DNA from: CATQHP01 sp965214915
GTDB taxonomy: Bacteria > Acidobacteriota > Terriglobia > Bryobacterales > UBA6623
Length of the DNA stretch: 64,000 nt
Assembly: GCA_965214915.1 (NCBI GenBank)
Contig: CBDCCP010000001.1
Location: 1,550,001 to 1,614,000 of the forward strand
Reading direction: 5' to 3'
The position numbers were made by a program, and so were the translations under genes. Below the pieces are notes generated by a model. That model saw nothing but the letters and a program-made list of their open reading frames with translations, was not told the origin of the DNA and did not search any database. Of the stretch, positions 30,178 through 38,239 are shown piece after piece. Positions within the stretch are counted from its first letter, which is position 1. The number at the start of each line of letters is the position of its first letter.

Positions 30178-31947
30178 TTACGCATACATGGACTCGATCT
30201 GCCGTGCGTAGCGGGATTCCACGGCCCGGCGGCGCACCTTCATCGTCGGCGTGATCTCTCCGTCTGCGATCGTGAATTCGCGGTCGAGGACGGCGATTTT
30301 CTTGATTTGCTCATAGCGCGGCAGATCGGCGCAGAGCTTGGCGACATCTTCCATGATGCGTTCCTGCGCCTTGGGGTCTGCGGCGAGAGCTTGGTCGTTG
30401 GCGAAAGCAAGGTCCTCGGCTTGCGCCCAACTGCGCAGCTTCTCGAAGTCCGGAACGATCAACGCGCTCGGGAAGTTGCGCCGCTCGGCGATGACCACCG
30501 CCGCGGCAATGAAGGCGCTGATCTTGAGCCGGTTCTCGATGGGCGCCGGGGCGATATATTTGCCGCCCGAGGTCTTCAAAAGATCTTTTTTGCGGTCGGT
30601 AATGGACAGATAGCCCTCGTCGTCGATGTTGCCGATGTCGCCGGTGTGGAACCAGTCGCCGCTCATGACGGCAGCGGTCTGTTGCTCCATCTTGTAGTAG
30701 CCCTGCATGACATTCGGGCCGCGGACGAGTATCTCGCCGTCTTCGGCAATTTTGACTTCGACGTTGGGAATCGTCCGGCCGACGGTGCCGAGCTTCAGGT
30801 TCTCGAGCGTATTGCCCGAAACCACCGGCGAGGTCTCGGTGAGGCCGTACGCTTCGCAGATGGGCAGGCCGACGGCGTAGAAGAACTCCGCCAGATGACG
30901 GGCGAGCGGCGCGGCGCCGGAAACGAACAGCCGCATGCGTCCGCCCAGGCGACCGCGCAGCTTTTTGAACACCAATTTTTCGGCGAGCAGAAGCTTCCAG
31001 CGCAGGCCGCCGCCCGGAGACTTGCCGGCAAGCTTGGCCGGAGTCGCTTCTTTCCCTACCGAGACCGCCCACTCGAACATCTTGCGGCGCAACGGCGGCG
31101 CTTGCTCCATCGCGGCCATCACCCGCGCATAGACCTTCTCGAAGAAACGCGGAACCCCGACGGCCACGGTCGGCCGGACTTCCTGCATGTTCAGTGGAAC
31201 GGTTTCGAGCGATTCGGCGTAGGCGACGGTCGCGCCCCCCTCGAAATAAATGTAGTCGGCTATGCGTTCGGCGACGTGGCAAAGAGGCAGGAACGAAAGG
31301 CATACATCCTGCTGGTCGACTTCGATCGGCGCGTCGCGAACGTTCGTCGCGAAGTTGCCGTGCGACAGCATGACGCCCTTGGGAACGCCCGTCGTGCCCG
31401 ACGTATAGATGATGCTCGCCAAGTCGCTCGGCTCGACCGCGCTTATGGAGGCTTCGAAACGTTCCCGATCCTGGCTGCTCAGCGGCTCGCCGCCGATCAA
31501 TGCGTCCAGCGAATGGATGCGCTCGTCGTCCGTATCGATACGGTCGAATACGACCGCGCGCTCCAAAAGCGGGAGGTTCGGCCATACTGCTACGATCTTT
31601 TCGAGTTGCTCGGCGCTGGAAAGCAGAATCGTGCGCGCTTCCGCATGTCCGAGAAGATACTGTATCTGCTCGGCCGTCAGCGTCGGGTAGATCGGCACGC
31701 TGACGATGCCGGCCGTCATCATGGCGAAGTCCGCCACCGCCCATTCCCAGCGGTTTTCCGACAGCAGCGCGCAAGGAGAGCCGCGCTCGAGGCCCATATC
31801 CAACAAGGCGAATTGCAGGCGGCAGACCCGCCGCTGCAACTCTTGCGCCGAAATGGGGCCGTATTTGCCGTCCGCTTTGGTCAGAATCGCGCTTGGAGAA
31901 TCGTAGGAGACCGTTTGCCGAAAGAGGCGCGCCAGAGTTTCAGACAT
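30178..31947 (-). CDS. Long-chain acyl-CoA synthetase (AMP-forming)
   Basis: 589 residues. It activates fatty acids as acyl-AMP and then acyl-CoA at the cytoplasmic membrane face. The AMP-binding P-loop is YTSGTTGVPKGVMLSHGN. Further ANL-family motifs are LPLCHVAERIADY, YGLTETSPVV and GDWFHTGDIGNIDDEGYLSI, and the C-terminal catalytic Lys lies in the region DLLKTSGGKYIAP, as in FadD15-type enzymes. Size and motif order are those of the family. It is transcribed towards the POTRA gene; the two may be co-transcribed, but no functional link is evident. Confidence 0.93.
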   Translation of the reverse strand: MSETLARLFRQTVSYDSPSAILTKADGKYGPISAQELQRRVCRLQFALLDMGLERGSPCALLSENRWEWAVADFAMMTAGIVSVPIYPTLTAEQIQYLLGHAEARTILLSSAEQLEKIVAVWPNLPLLERAVVFDRIDTDDERIHSLDALIGGEPLSSQDRERFEASISAVEPSDLASIIYTSGTTGVPKGVMLSHGNFATNVRDAPIEVDQQDVCLSFLPLCHVAERIADYIYFEGGATVAYAESLETVPLNMQEVRPTVAVGVPRFFEKVYARVMAAMEQAPPLRRKMFEWAVSVGKEATPAKLAGKSPGGGLRWKLLLAEKLVFKKLRGRLGGRMRLFVSGAAPLARHLAEFFYAVGLPICEAYGLTETSPVVSGNTLENLKLGTVGRTIPNVEVKIAEDGEILVRGPNVMQGYYKMEQQTAAVMSGDWFHTGDIGNIDDEGYLSITDRKKDLLKTSGGKYIAPAPIENRLKISAFIAAAVVIAERRNFPSALIVPDFEKLRSWAQAEDLAFANDQALAADPKAQERIMEDVAKLCADLPRYEQIKKIAVLDREFTIADGEITPTMKVRRRAVESRYARQIESMYA

Positions 31948-31993
31948 CGCTATACATCTGCATTGTAGACGATGTTAACGTGAAAAACTGGAA

Positions 31994-32248
31994 ATGCAGG
32001 GCGGCGGCGAAGCGAGAAATTGGCGGCAAGCAGCACGAGGGTTGGACTTGCCGGTCACCGGCGGCCGCGTCGACCGGATCGCGCCGGTTTTGGACGATCT
32101 CTTCAGGCGCAGCCGCAGCATCCTCGATGAAGATCTGAGCCTCGTCGAGCCCGTGGGAGACTTTCGGCCGGCTGTCAAGGCCGCCGCAGGTCGTAGCAAA
32201 GCAACCGCGGGCCCGTGCGCGGCGCCAAGGATCGGGAATTCTGATTGA
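31994..32248 (+). CDS. Possible small DUF4089/AtzG-like protein
   Basis: 84 residues from ATG 31994. The middle (GLDLPVTGGRVDRIAPVLDD, then LFRRSRSILDEDLSLVEPVG and DFRP) has the helix pattern and the terminal VEP-x-x-FRP of the DUF4089/AtzG small subunits that accompany GatA-type amidases. No amidase gene lies beside it. The frame runs past the expected end and overlaps the 3' end of the PQQ-like gene on the other strand by 74 bases, so it may be a decayed or isolated remnant. There is no clear ribosome site. Confidence 0.35.
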   Translation: MQGGGEARNWRQAARGLDLPVTGGRVDRIAPVLDDLFRRSRSILDEDLSLVEPVGDFRPAVKAAAGRSKATAGPCAAPRIGNSD

Positions 32249-33653
32249 CGTACAGCAGCCCGCGGCTGAGCGCCGGCGGGCTCCAGGTCTCGCGCGCCAG
32301 GAACAAGCGCGAGCGCGCGAGCACTTGCGGGCCTTGCGGCGACAGGTCGAGCCATAACAGGTGTCCGTGTTCGCCCAGCGCGAGAAATTTGCCCTCGACG
32401 AGCAACAGGTTGCCGCGCAGCGGGCTGCCGGAAATCGCGCGCGGCTCGCCGTTGACCTCGACCGTCTCCCTCCACTCCAGGACTTCGCTCCAAACCGTTT
32501 CCCCGCTCGCCGCGTCGACGCAGGTCAGCTTGGCGTCCGGCTCGTTGCGTCCGGAAAACGCGTAAAAATAACCGTCCTTATGGATCGCGGTCGTCCAGTG
32601 CAGATCGAAATCCTTGTTTTGCCAAAGCTGGGCGTAGCCGCCGTCGGGCTTGAGCTCGAGCAGCGCCGCGCCGGTGCGGTAAGTCGCCGAGACGAGCACG
32701 CGGTTGGCGGCGATGACGGGGGACGAGGCATTCACCGATTCGTAGCTGCGGCTGCGCCAGGGAAAGGTGAAATCCAGCGCGCCGCCGGCGGGGTCGATAA
32801 CCAGCAGCCCGCCCGTCGGCGGACTGCTTTCGCCGCCCGCCAGGACAAATACGCGGCGCTTCCCGCGGACTGTCGCGGGCGTCGGCGAAGCATAGCTCGG
32901 CCCCCATTCCTCGCCCGCGCCCCAAACCATCTTGCCGGTCAGCAAGTCGAAGGCCGCGACGGTCGGCCCGCCGGGCGCGCCGACGTTGACGATGAGCTTG
33001 TCTCCCTCGACCAGTGGGGTGCTGGCGACGCCGAAGAAGTCCTGCGGAACCTTGAACTCCGCGGCGATGTCGCGCCGCCACAACACCTGCCCGGTCGCTA
33101 ACCGCAGGCAATGCAGCGCCCCTTGGGCGCTGTATGTGTAAACGCGCTCGCCGGCGATCACGGGACTCGCGCGCGGCCCGTTGTTATATCCGTAGCGGTC
33201 CTCGAAATCGGTCGGATAGGCGTAGCGCCAATAGCGCTTGCCCGTTTCCGGATGGAGCGCTTCGACCACTTCCTGCGACGCTTGCCGGTGGAAATAGATC
33301 AAATAGTCTCCCTGAATCGCCGGCGAGCTGTAGCCGGTTCCCTTGGCCATTTCCCAAACGAGCGCCGGCCCCCCGCTACCGAACGACTGCAGGATGTTGG
33401 TCTCCCTTGAAGTCGCGTTGTGCTGCGGTCCCAGAAAATCGGCCCAAGCGCCGGCCTCGGTTTTTTTCGCGAGCGGCTTGGCCGCGCGATGAAAGGTGAC
33501 CAGCGGATTCGGCCGCGGCTTGAGCGGAGCGCGTCCGTCAGGCTCGTTGACTTGCGGCGGCGCCGGGTCGCTGAATTCCTTCGGCGCCGCGGACAACAGA
33601 AGCGCGGCCAAGCCGATTGCCGGGGCGGCCCGGCATGCAAACATGCGGTACAA
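32175..33653 (-). CDS. Secreted PQQ-type beta-propeller protein
   Basis: 492 residues. A signal peptide (PAIGLAALLLSAAP) is followed by a Pro-rich linker and then a quinoprotein-like propeller opening with WADFLGPQHNATSRE, the usual WxxFxGPxxN start. Blade motifs include PALVWEMAKG, KRYWRYAYP, GQVLWRRDIA, GKMVWGAGE and GETVWSEVLE. A third protein of this class in the window, not adjacent to the other two. No catalytic residues seen; probably a periplasmic binding or scaffold protein. Confidence 0.88.
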   Translation of the reverse strand: MYRMFACRAAPAIGLAALLLSAAPKEFSDPAPPQVNEPDGRAPLKPRPNPLVTFHRAAKPLAKKTEAGAWADFLGPQHNATSRETNILQSFGSGGPALVWEMAKGTGYSSPAIQGDYLIYFHRQASQEVVEALHPETGKRYWRYAYPTDFEDRYGYNNGPRASPVIAGERVYTYSAQGALHCLRLATGQVLWRRDIAAEFKVPQDFFGVASTPLVEGDKLIVNVGAPGGPTVAAFDLLTGKMVWGAGEEWGPSYASPTPATVRGKRRVFVLAGGESSPPTGGLLVIDPAGGALDFTFPWRSRSYESVNASSPVIAANRVLVSATYRTGAALLELKPDGGYAQLWQNKDFDLHWTTAIHKDGYFYAFSGRNEPDAKLTCVDAASGETVWSEVLEWRETVEVNGEPRAISGSPLRGNLLLVEGKFLALGEHGHLLWLDLSPQGPQVLARSRLFLARETWSPPALSRGLLYVNQNSRSLAPRTGPRLLCYDLRRP

Positions 33654-33690
33654 GCTGCGATTGTCTCACGGAGAAGCGCCGGCGGCTCCG

Positions 33691-34458
33691 CTATCCGCGC
33701 CCTACAAACGGCATCCGGGTGGCCATCACCGTCATCGTCAAGACGTTCGCGTCCAGCGGCAGATTCGCCATGTAAACTACTGCGCGGGCGACGTGGCCGG
33801 CGTCGATGGTCGGCTCCGGGGCGACGGTCCCGTTCGCCTGCGCTACCCCGTCGGCCATGCGCGCCGTCATCGGCGTGGCCGCATTGCCGATATCGATTTG
33901 GCCGCAGGCGATATCGAAGGGCCTGCCGTCCAGCGCGGCGGATTTTGTCAGGCCCGTGACGGCATGTTTCGTCGCCGTGTACGGCAGCGAATGCGGGCGC
34001 GGCGCATGCGCCGAGATCGAACCGTTATTGATGATGCGGCCGCCTTTCGGGTCCTGCTCTTTCATCAGCCGGAAAGCCTGCTGCGTGCATAGGAACATGC
34101 CGGTCAGATTCACATCGACCACCGACTGCCACGTCTCGAAGCTCAAATCCTCGAGCGGAACCGGCGGGGCGCCGCGTCCGGCGTTGTTGAACAGCACGTC
34201 GAGGCGGCCGAAGCGCTGCCTGATGCGCGCGAAAACCCCGGCAACCGCCTGCGGGTCGCCGACATCGGCCGGAACGGCGAGCGCATTCGTCCCCAGGTTT
34301 CCCGCTAAGCTCTTCGTCTCTTCCAGCGCCGCGGGCCGCCGTCCGACGAGCACGACCGCATAGCCGTCCTCAAGCAAGGCCAATGCCGCGCTGCGGCCGA
34401 CGCCGCTGCCTGCTCCCGTCACCATGCCGACGCGATTGCGGCCGTTTCCGTTTTCCAT
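33691..34458 (-). CDS. Short-chain dehydrogenase/reductase
   Basis: 255 residues from ATG 34458, preceded by CGGAGAC; the frame is open further up but the family N-terminus begins here. NAD(P)-binding TGAGSGVG (residues 14-21), NNAGRG (91-96), catalytic Ser147 (NGSIS), Tyr160 and Lys164 (YTATK). A classical SDR; the substrate cannot be told. The C-terminus is short and lacks membrane segments, so it is cytoplasmic. Confidence 0.9.
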   Translation of the reverse strand: MENGNGRNRVGMVTGAGSGVGRSAALALLEDGYAVVLVGRRPAALEETKSLAGNLGTNALAVPADVGDPQAVAGVFARIRQRFGRLDVLFNNAGRGAPPVPLEDLSFETWQSVVDVNLTGMFLCTQQAFRLMKEQDPKGGRIINNGSISAHAPRPHSLPYTATKHAVTGLTKSAALDGRPFDIACGQIDIGNAATPMTARMADGVAQANGTVAPEPTIDAGHVARAVVYMANLPLDANVLTMTVMATRMPFVGRG

Positions 34459-34536
34459 ACATGTCTCCGCTGCCGACAGGATAGCGATCTCTCGCCGCTG
34501 CATGCGTACTTTGCCGAATCCGCTAATCTAAAATCT

Positions 34537-34998
34537 ATGCGAAGCACGCGCCGCGAGTTCGTTTTGGGTCTGACCGCCGGAGCCTCGGCAACCGTCCTCG
34601 GCGGGTGCAATCTTTCGGCCGAAATTCGTTTCAGCGACGTCGAAGCGCAGTCCCGCGAATTCATGGAGTGGGAGCGCGCCGTCAAGCTGACGCCGGAGCA
34701 GGAGCAGATCAAGAAAGCGGCGCTCGAAGCGATTCCGGCGCCCTGTTGCAGCGACAATTCGGCCTACACCTGCTGCTGCCCCTGCAACGTTTCCAGGACC
34801 ATCTGGGGACTGAGCAACTACATGATCGCCAGGCAGGACGCCGATGCCGCGGCCGTCCGCGCCAAGGTGGAGGAGTGGGTGGCCTTCGTCAATCCGGCCG
34901 GTTACAGCGGCGTGACCTGCTACACGGGCGGCTGCGCCCGGCCGTTCCACAAAGACGGCTGCGGCGGCATGGACGCGAACCGTCTCATCACGAATTGA
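34537..34998 (+). CDS. Cysteine-rich Tat-exported lipoprotein
   Basis: 153 residues. The N-terminus TRREFVLGL is a twin-arginine signal, followed by a lipobox LGGC (Cys24), so the protein is probably folded in the cytoplasm, exported by Tat and lipid-anchored. The mature part has a dense cysteine block (CC at 70-71 and CCC-x-C at 79-83, in PAPCCSDNSAYTCCCPC) and a second group near the end (TCYTGGCARPFHKDGCGG). This recalls PCYCGC-motif lipoproteins but the match is loose. Tat export with many Cys suggests a metal or cluster cargo. No recognised family, no clear partner; divergent from the SDR gene. Confidence 0.75.
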   Translation: MRSTRREFVLGLTAGASATVLGGCNLSAEIRFSDVEAQSREFMEWERAVKLTPEQEQIKKAALEAIPAPCCSDNSAYTCCCPCNVSRTIWGLSNYMIARQDADAAAVRAKVEEWVAFVNPAGYSGVTCYTGGCARPFHKDGCGGMDANRLITN

Positions 34999-35043
34999 TG
35001 TCTATCCGGCGGCCGAAAATGTCGGCGTGCGCACGATTTGAAA

Positions 35044-35946
35044 ATGGACGACCGAACCCGACTGACCGAGCAGGCGAATCCGGCTTCGGCGGCCATCGAC
35101 GAGGCGTCCGGCGAAGACCTGTTGCGGATTATCAACGGTGAAGACGCCGCCGCCGCGGCAGCCGTCGGAGAGCAGATCCCGCGAATCGCCAGGGCCCTCG
35201 ATGCGGTCGTGGAGCGCTACGAACGCGGCGGGCGGCTGTTCTACATCGGCGCCGGCACGAGCGGTCGCCTGGGCGTGCTCGATGCCGCCGAATGCCCGCC
35301 GACCTACGGCGTGGCCGAAGATCGGGTCCAAGGCGTGATCGCCGGGGGGCCGGAGGCCCTGTTGCGCTCGGTCGAAGGCGCCGAAGACCATCCGCAAGAC
35401 GCCGTTCGCGACCTGCAGGCAAGAGGGTTCTCGGCCGGCGACGTTCTGGTGGGCATCTCCGCCGGAGGCGCCGCGCCCTATGTATTGGGCGCCGTCGAGT
35501 TCGCCAACGCCCTCGGCGCCGTTACCGTCGGTTTGAGCTGCAATCCCGGTTCTCCGCTCGAACGGCGCGCGCGGTTTCCGATCACGCCCGCCGTGGGCCC
35601 CGAGGTGATCGCCGGCTCGACCCGCATGAAGAGCGGCACGGCGCAAAAGCTGACGCTCAACATGCTCTCGACCGGACTCATGGTGCGTATGGGCTACGTC
35701 TTGGGCAATCTGATGGTGAATCTTCAGATCAAGAACGCCAAGCTCGCCGGCCGCGCCCGCAGAATCGTCGAGGCCGTGACCGGCTGCGGCCCCGAAGAGG
35801 CGGCGCGGGCCGTCGAAGATTCGGGGCGGCAGGTCCGAGTCGCCGTTTTGATGCAGAAGCTGCGCTTGGACCGCGCCCAGGCCGAAAAACGGCTCCAGGA
35901 ATGCGGCGGCAACTTGCGCAAAGCTCTTCTGTCCGATGCGGGTTAG
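35044..35946 (+). CDS. murQ: N-acetylmuramic acid 6-phosphate etherase
   Basis: 300 residues from ATG 35044 (TTG 35038 is also open). It cleaves the lactyl ether of MurNAc-6-phosphate during recycling of cell-wall sugars. SIS-domain motifs are clear: YIGAGTSGRLGVLDAAECPP with the phosphate-binding loop, GISAGGAAPYVLGA, then GPEVIAGSTRMKSGTAQKL with the catalytic region. A C-terminal helical part (DRAQAEKRLQECGGNLRKAL) is normal for MurQ. No other wall-recycling gene is adjacent. Confidence 0.93.
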   Translation: MDDRTRLTEQANPASAAIDEASGEDLLRIINGEDAAAAAAVGEQIPRIARALDAVVERYERGGRLFYIGAGTSGRLGVLDAAECPPTYGVAEDRVQGVIAGGPEALLRSVEGAEDHPQDAVRDLQARGFSAGDVLVGISAGGAAPYVLGAVEFANALGAVTVGLSCNPGSPLERRARFPITPAVGPEVIAGSTRMKSGTAQKLTLNMLSTGLMVRMGYVLGNLMVNLQIKNAKLAGRARRIVEAVTGCGPEEAARAVEDSGRQVRVAVLMQKLRLDRAQAEKRLQECGGNLRKALLSDAG

Positions 35947-35955
35947 CGGGGGCGG

Positions 35956-37089
35956 TCAACGACCCGTCAACCGCCGGCCATGCCGGCGCAGGCGCCGCCA
36001 TCCCTGCGCCGCGGAGCTGACGGCCAGAAAAATTCCGCCCAGGCTGAGCACGATCGGCACGATATCCCAGAGCGGCCGGCGGTAATAGAGAAAGCGGAAG
36101 TCCAGATTGTGCAGTCCGTGATAAAGCCAGCGGTTCAGTCGCGTGAGCCGCTCTTCCTTGCGTAATATCTCGGCCCGACCCGGGTCGATGTACAGCCAGG
36201 TCTCCGCCGGATCGTCGTAGCGGATGCGCAGCGCCGGCAGCGCCCCGCTTCGGTCGTAATAGTAATCGTCGTACTCTTGCAGCCAGACGGCATCCGTGAC
36301 ATCGTTCTCCGGCATCGCGGAGCGGGCGGCCGCCTGCAGGTCCTCGCGGGAGAACCGCTCGAAGGGGCCTCTTTCGGGCGCCAATGCGGAAACGGCGAGG
36401 GACGCCGCGCCCCGTCCGTCCGCAGCCGGCCGGTAGGCAACCAGATGCGGTTCCGAGCGGAACTGCATGGCTGCGAGCTCTTTGGGAACGAACGAGGCGC
36501 GGATGCCGGCGAGCCCCGCGCGCATCCGCTCCGGCGTGATCGCGTCCAAGCGCAGCGGTCCGCCCGACAGGGCCTCGCGCTGTTCGTCCGTCGGCGCCGT
36601 GCCCGGACGCCAATTCCAGGGGTCCAGCGAGAGGCGCCCGCTCAGCATCCAGGTAAAGGTCGTCAGGCCGAAAGCCAAGCCCGCGTAGTGGCGCCAACGC
36701 ATCCATCCCGTATAGGGCGAGCGGGAGTGAACCCCCTTGATGCGGTACCGCGCTTTGACGGAGAACCTCCAGATGCCCCAGACGAGCCCCGACAGAGACG
36801 CCGCGCATCCGGCGATCGACAGCCCGATGACGGCGCCGACCCAAAGATCGGCATGCTTCCGAAACGGCGTGAAATACAGCCAGTGCAGCACGGCCCCCGG
36901 GTAAGCCCAGCGGCGGCCGCTGCGCGTCGTCTTCATCGCCGCCTCGCCCGTCCGCTCGGAGATATAGAGATCCGTGCCGGCCGCATCGTCCAGCGAGATA
37001 CGGTGCAAGGGCAGGGCATGGCGAAGCTGGAGCGTCCACTGATCGGGCGCGGTCAGGCGCCTGTCGTAGCGGGCTTGCTCCGCAAGCCG
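35956..37089 (-). pseudogene. PepSY-domain membrane protein, 5' truncated
   Basis: The recognisable part contains the end of a PepSY domain (APDQWTLQL, then HRISLDDAAGTDLYISERTG), two membrane segments (around VGAVIGLSIAGCAASLSGLV and HYAGLAFGLTTFTWMLSG), a second PepSY-like region (FSREDLQAA through LRIRYDDPAETWLYID) and a C-terminal helix. Domain coding starts directly after the TGA of the YdeI-like gene (37090-37092) and in the same frame; no ATG, GTG or TTG precedes TTG 37008, which is already inside the PepSY domain. The usual first membrane helix and domain start are missing. A deletion that joined the two genes is the simplest reading. It might still be translated by coupling from the YdeI stop. 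Confidence 0.7.
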
Positions 37090-37644
37090 TCACTTCAGAC
37101 CGAGCGTTTTGCCTGCGGCTAACATGTCGAGCGCTTCCCGCAGCCGCCGCTGTTTCGTTTCTTCCCGCTTGGCCGAATCGATCCAGCCGACGTAGGCGCG
37201 CCGGTACGATGGCGCCAGGCGCTCGAAATGCCGCCAGGCGTTGGGGTTGGTCTTCAATCGCTCCTCGATATAGGCCGGCGTGGTTGCAAAAGCCGTCCGC
37301 GGCGGCGCGTCTCCGCTGCGCTCGGTCGGGGCGCGCTCCAGTCCGGGCGCGGCCAGCAGCCCGCGGGACTTCATATCCGCATAGCGCCGCCGGTTGATCG
37401 TCGACCACTTGCTATCCGGCTTGCGCGGCGTAAACTTCCTCGCGTAGCGGGTATCGTCGAGGTTCTTGATGAGGCTGTCGATCCAGCCGAAGCACAGCCC
37501 CTCCTCGACGGCGGCGTTGTAATCGAGAGAGACGACGCCGGAGGCGCGCTTGTGAAAAACGAGCCAGATCGCGGATACGGAATCGTGGTTCTCTTGCAGC
37601 CAGTTCCGCCACTCTTCGCGGGTTCGTACGTCGAGCGTCTCCAT
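37090..37644 (-). CDS. YdeI/OmpD-associated family protein
   Basis: 184 residues. The sequence METLDVRTREEWRNWLQENH, the pair EGLCFGWIDSLIKNLDDTRY and FTPRKPDSKWSTINRRRY are the hallmark of the YdeI/OmpD-associated family. The biochemical role is poorly defined; some members affect resistance to antimicrobial peptides. The C-terminus KREETKQRRLREALDMLA is typical, so the gene is complete. Its stop is followed in frame by the PepSY remnant. Divergent from the his operon. Confidence 0.88.
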   Translation of the reverse strand: METLDVRTREEWRNWLQENHDSVSAIWLVFHKRASGVVSLDYNAAVEEGLCFGWIDSLIKNLDDTRYARKFTPRKPDSKWSTINRRRYADMKSRGLLAAPGLERAPTERSGDAPPRTAFATTPAYIEERLKTNPNAWRHFERLAPSYRRAYVGWIDSAKREETKQRRLREALDMLAAGKTLGLK

Positions 37645-37668
37645 CGCCGGAATTCCGCGTGCTATGCT

Positions 37669-37755
37669 GTGAATTCAGTGACTCGCGCCGCTCGCCGCCG
37701 ACATCGCCGCCATGCTCGTCACGGGCAGGGCAACCGGCGGGCTTCGCGCGGCTAG
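37669..37755 (+). other. Possible his-operon leader peptide
   Basis: A 28-codon frame from GTG 37669 to TAG 37753-37755 contains RRRHRRHARH, three His codons within eight residues. It ends 28 bases before the terminator-like hairpin upstream of hisI. No ribosome site is visible, and CGC/CAC-type codons are frequent in GC-rich DNA, so this is tentative. Confidence 0.3.
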
Positions 37756-37783
37756 CAAGCACACTGTACAACAGAGCGAATCG

Positions 37784-37816
37784 CCCGTCGGCCCCGGCCG
37801 TACGGGTTTTTTATTT
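37784..37816 (+). terminator. Intrinsic terminator / possible attenuator upstream of hisI
   Basis: Stem CCCGTCGGC (37784-37792), loop of four, and GCCGTACGGG (37797-37806) with one bulged base, followed by TTTTTTATTTT (37807 onwards). It points towards hisI and ends less than 20 bases before its ribosome site. No + strand gene lies upstream for 1.8 kb, so its most natural use is premature termination in the his leader. Confidence 0.7.
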
Positions 37817-37843
37817 TCAGGAAGCGTCTGCGGAGGAACGGAC

Positions 37844-38215
37844 ATGCGGTTGGATTTCTCGAAACTCGACGGACTGCTGCCCGCCGTCGTTCAGGATCAC
37901 GCCGACCAACGCGTGCTCATGGTCGGATTCATGAACGAAGAGGCGTTCGCCCAAACGGTCGAGACCGGCAGAATCACGTTCTTCAGCCGTTCGCGGAACG
38001 AGTTGTGGACCAAGGGCGGCAGTTCCGGGCACTATCTGCTCGTCAAGGATATTCAGGTCGATTGCGACCGCGATACGCTGCTCGTCAAGGCCGAGCCGCT
38101 CGGCCCCGGCGTTTGCCATAATGGATTTCGCAGTTGCTTCTACCGCCGCCTCGACAACGGCGAGTGGAGGCAATTCGAAAGCCCCTCCTACGACCCCAAG
38201 GCCGTTTACAAATAG
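37844..38215 (+). CDS. hisI: Phosphoribosyl-AMP cyclohydrolase
   Basis: 123 residues from ATG 37844, with GGAGG seven bases upstream; the frame is open from 37712 but the extra part is not HisI-like. Opens the adenine ring of phosphoribosyl-AMP in histidine synthesis. Family motifs: MVGFMNEEAF, SRSRNELWTKGG, SGHYLLVKDIQVDCDRD and GPGVCHNGFRSCFYR. Cys74, Cys91 and Cys98 are the zinc ligands and Asp73/75/77 the magnesium ligands. The HisE (pyrophosphohydrolase) domain often fused to it is absent. First gene of the operon. Confidence 0.95.
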   Translation: MRLDFSKLDGLLPAVVQDHADQRVLMVGFMNEEAFAQTVETGRITFFSRSRNELWTKGGSSGHYLLVKDIQVDCDRDTLLVKAEPLGPGVCHNGFRSCFYRRLDNGEWRQFESPSYDPKAVYK

Positions 38216-38239
38216 TCCGCTCCGAGACGGTCCGCTCTC

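Noticed and set aside
37712..37843. N-terminal extension of HisI from 37712
   Set aside because: ATG 37844 has a GGAGG at ideal distance and matches the HisI N-terminus; the extension crosses the hairpin and is not conserved-looking.
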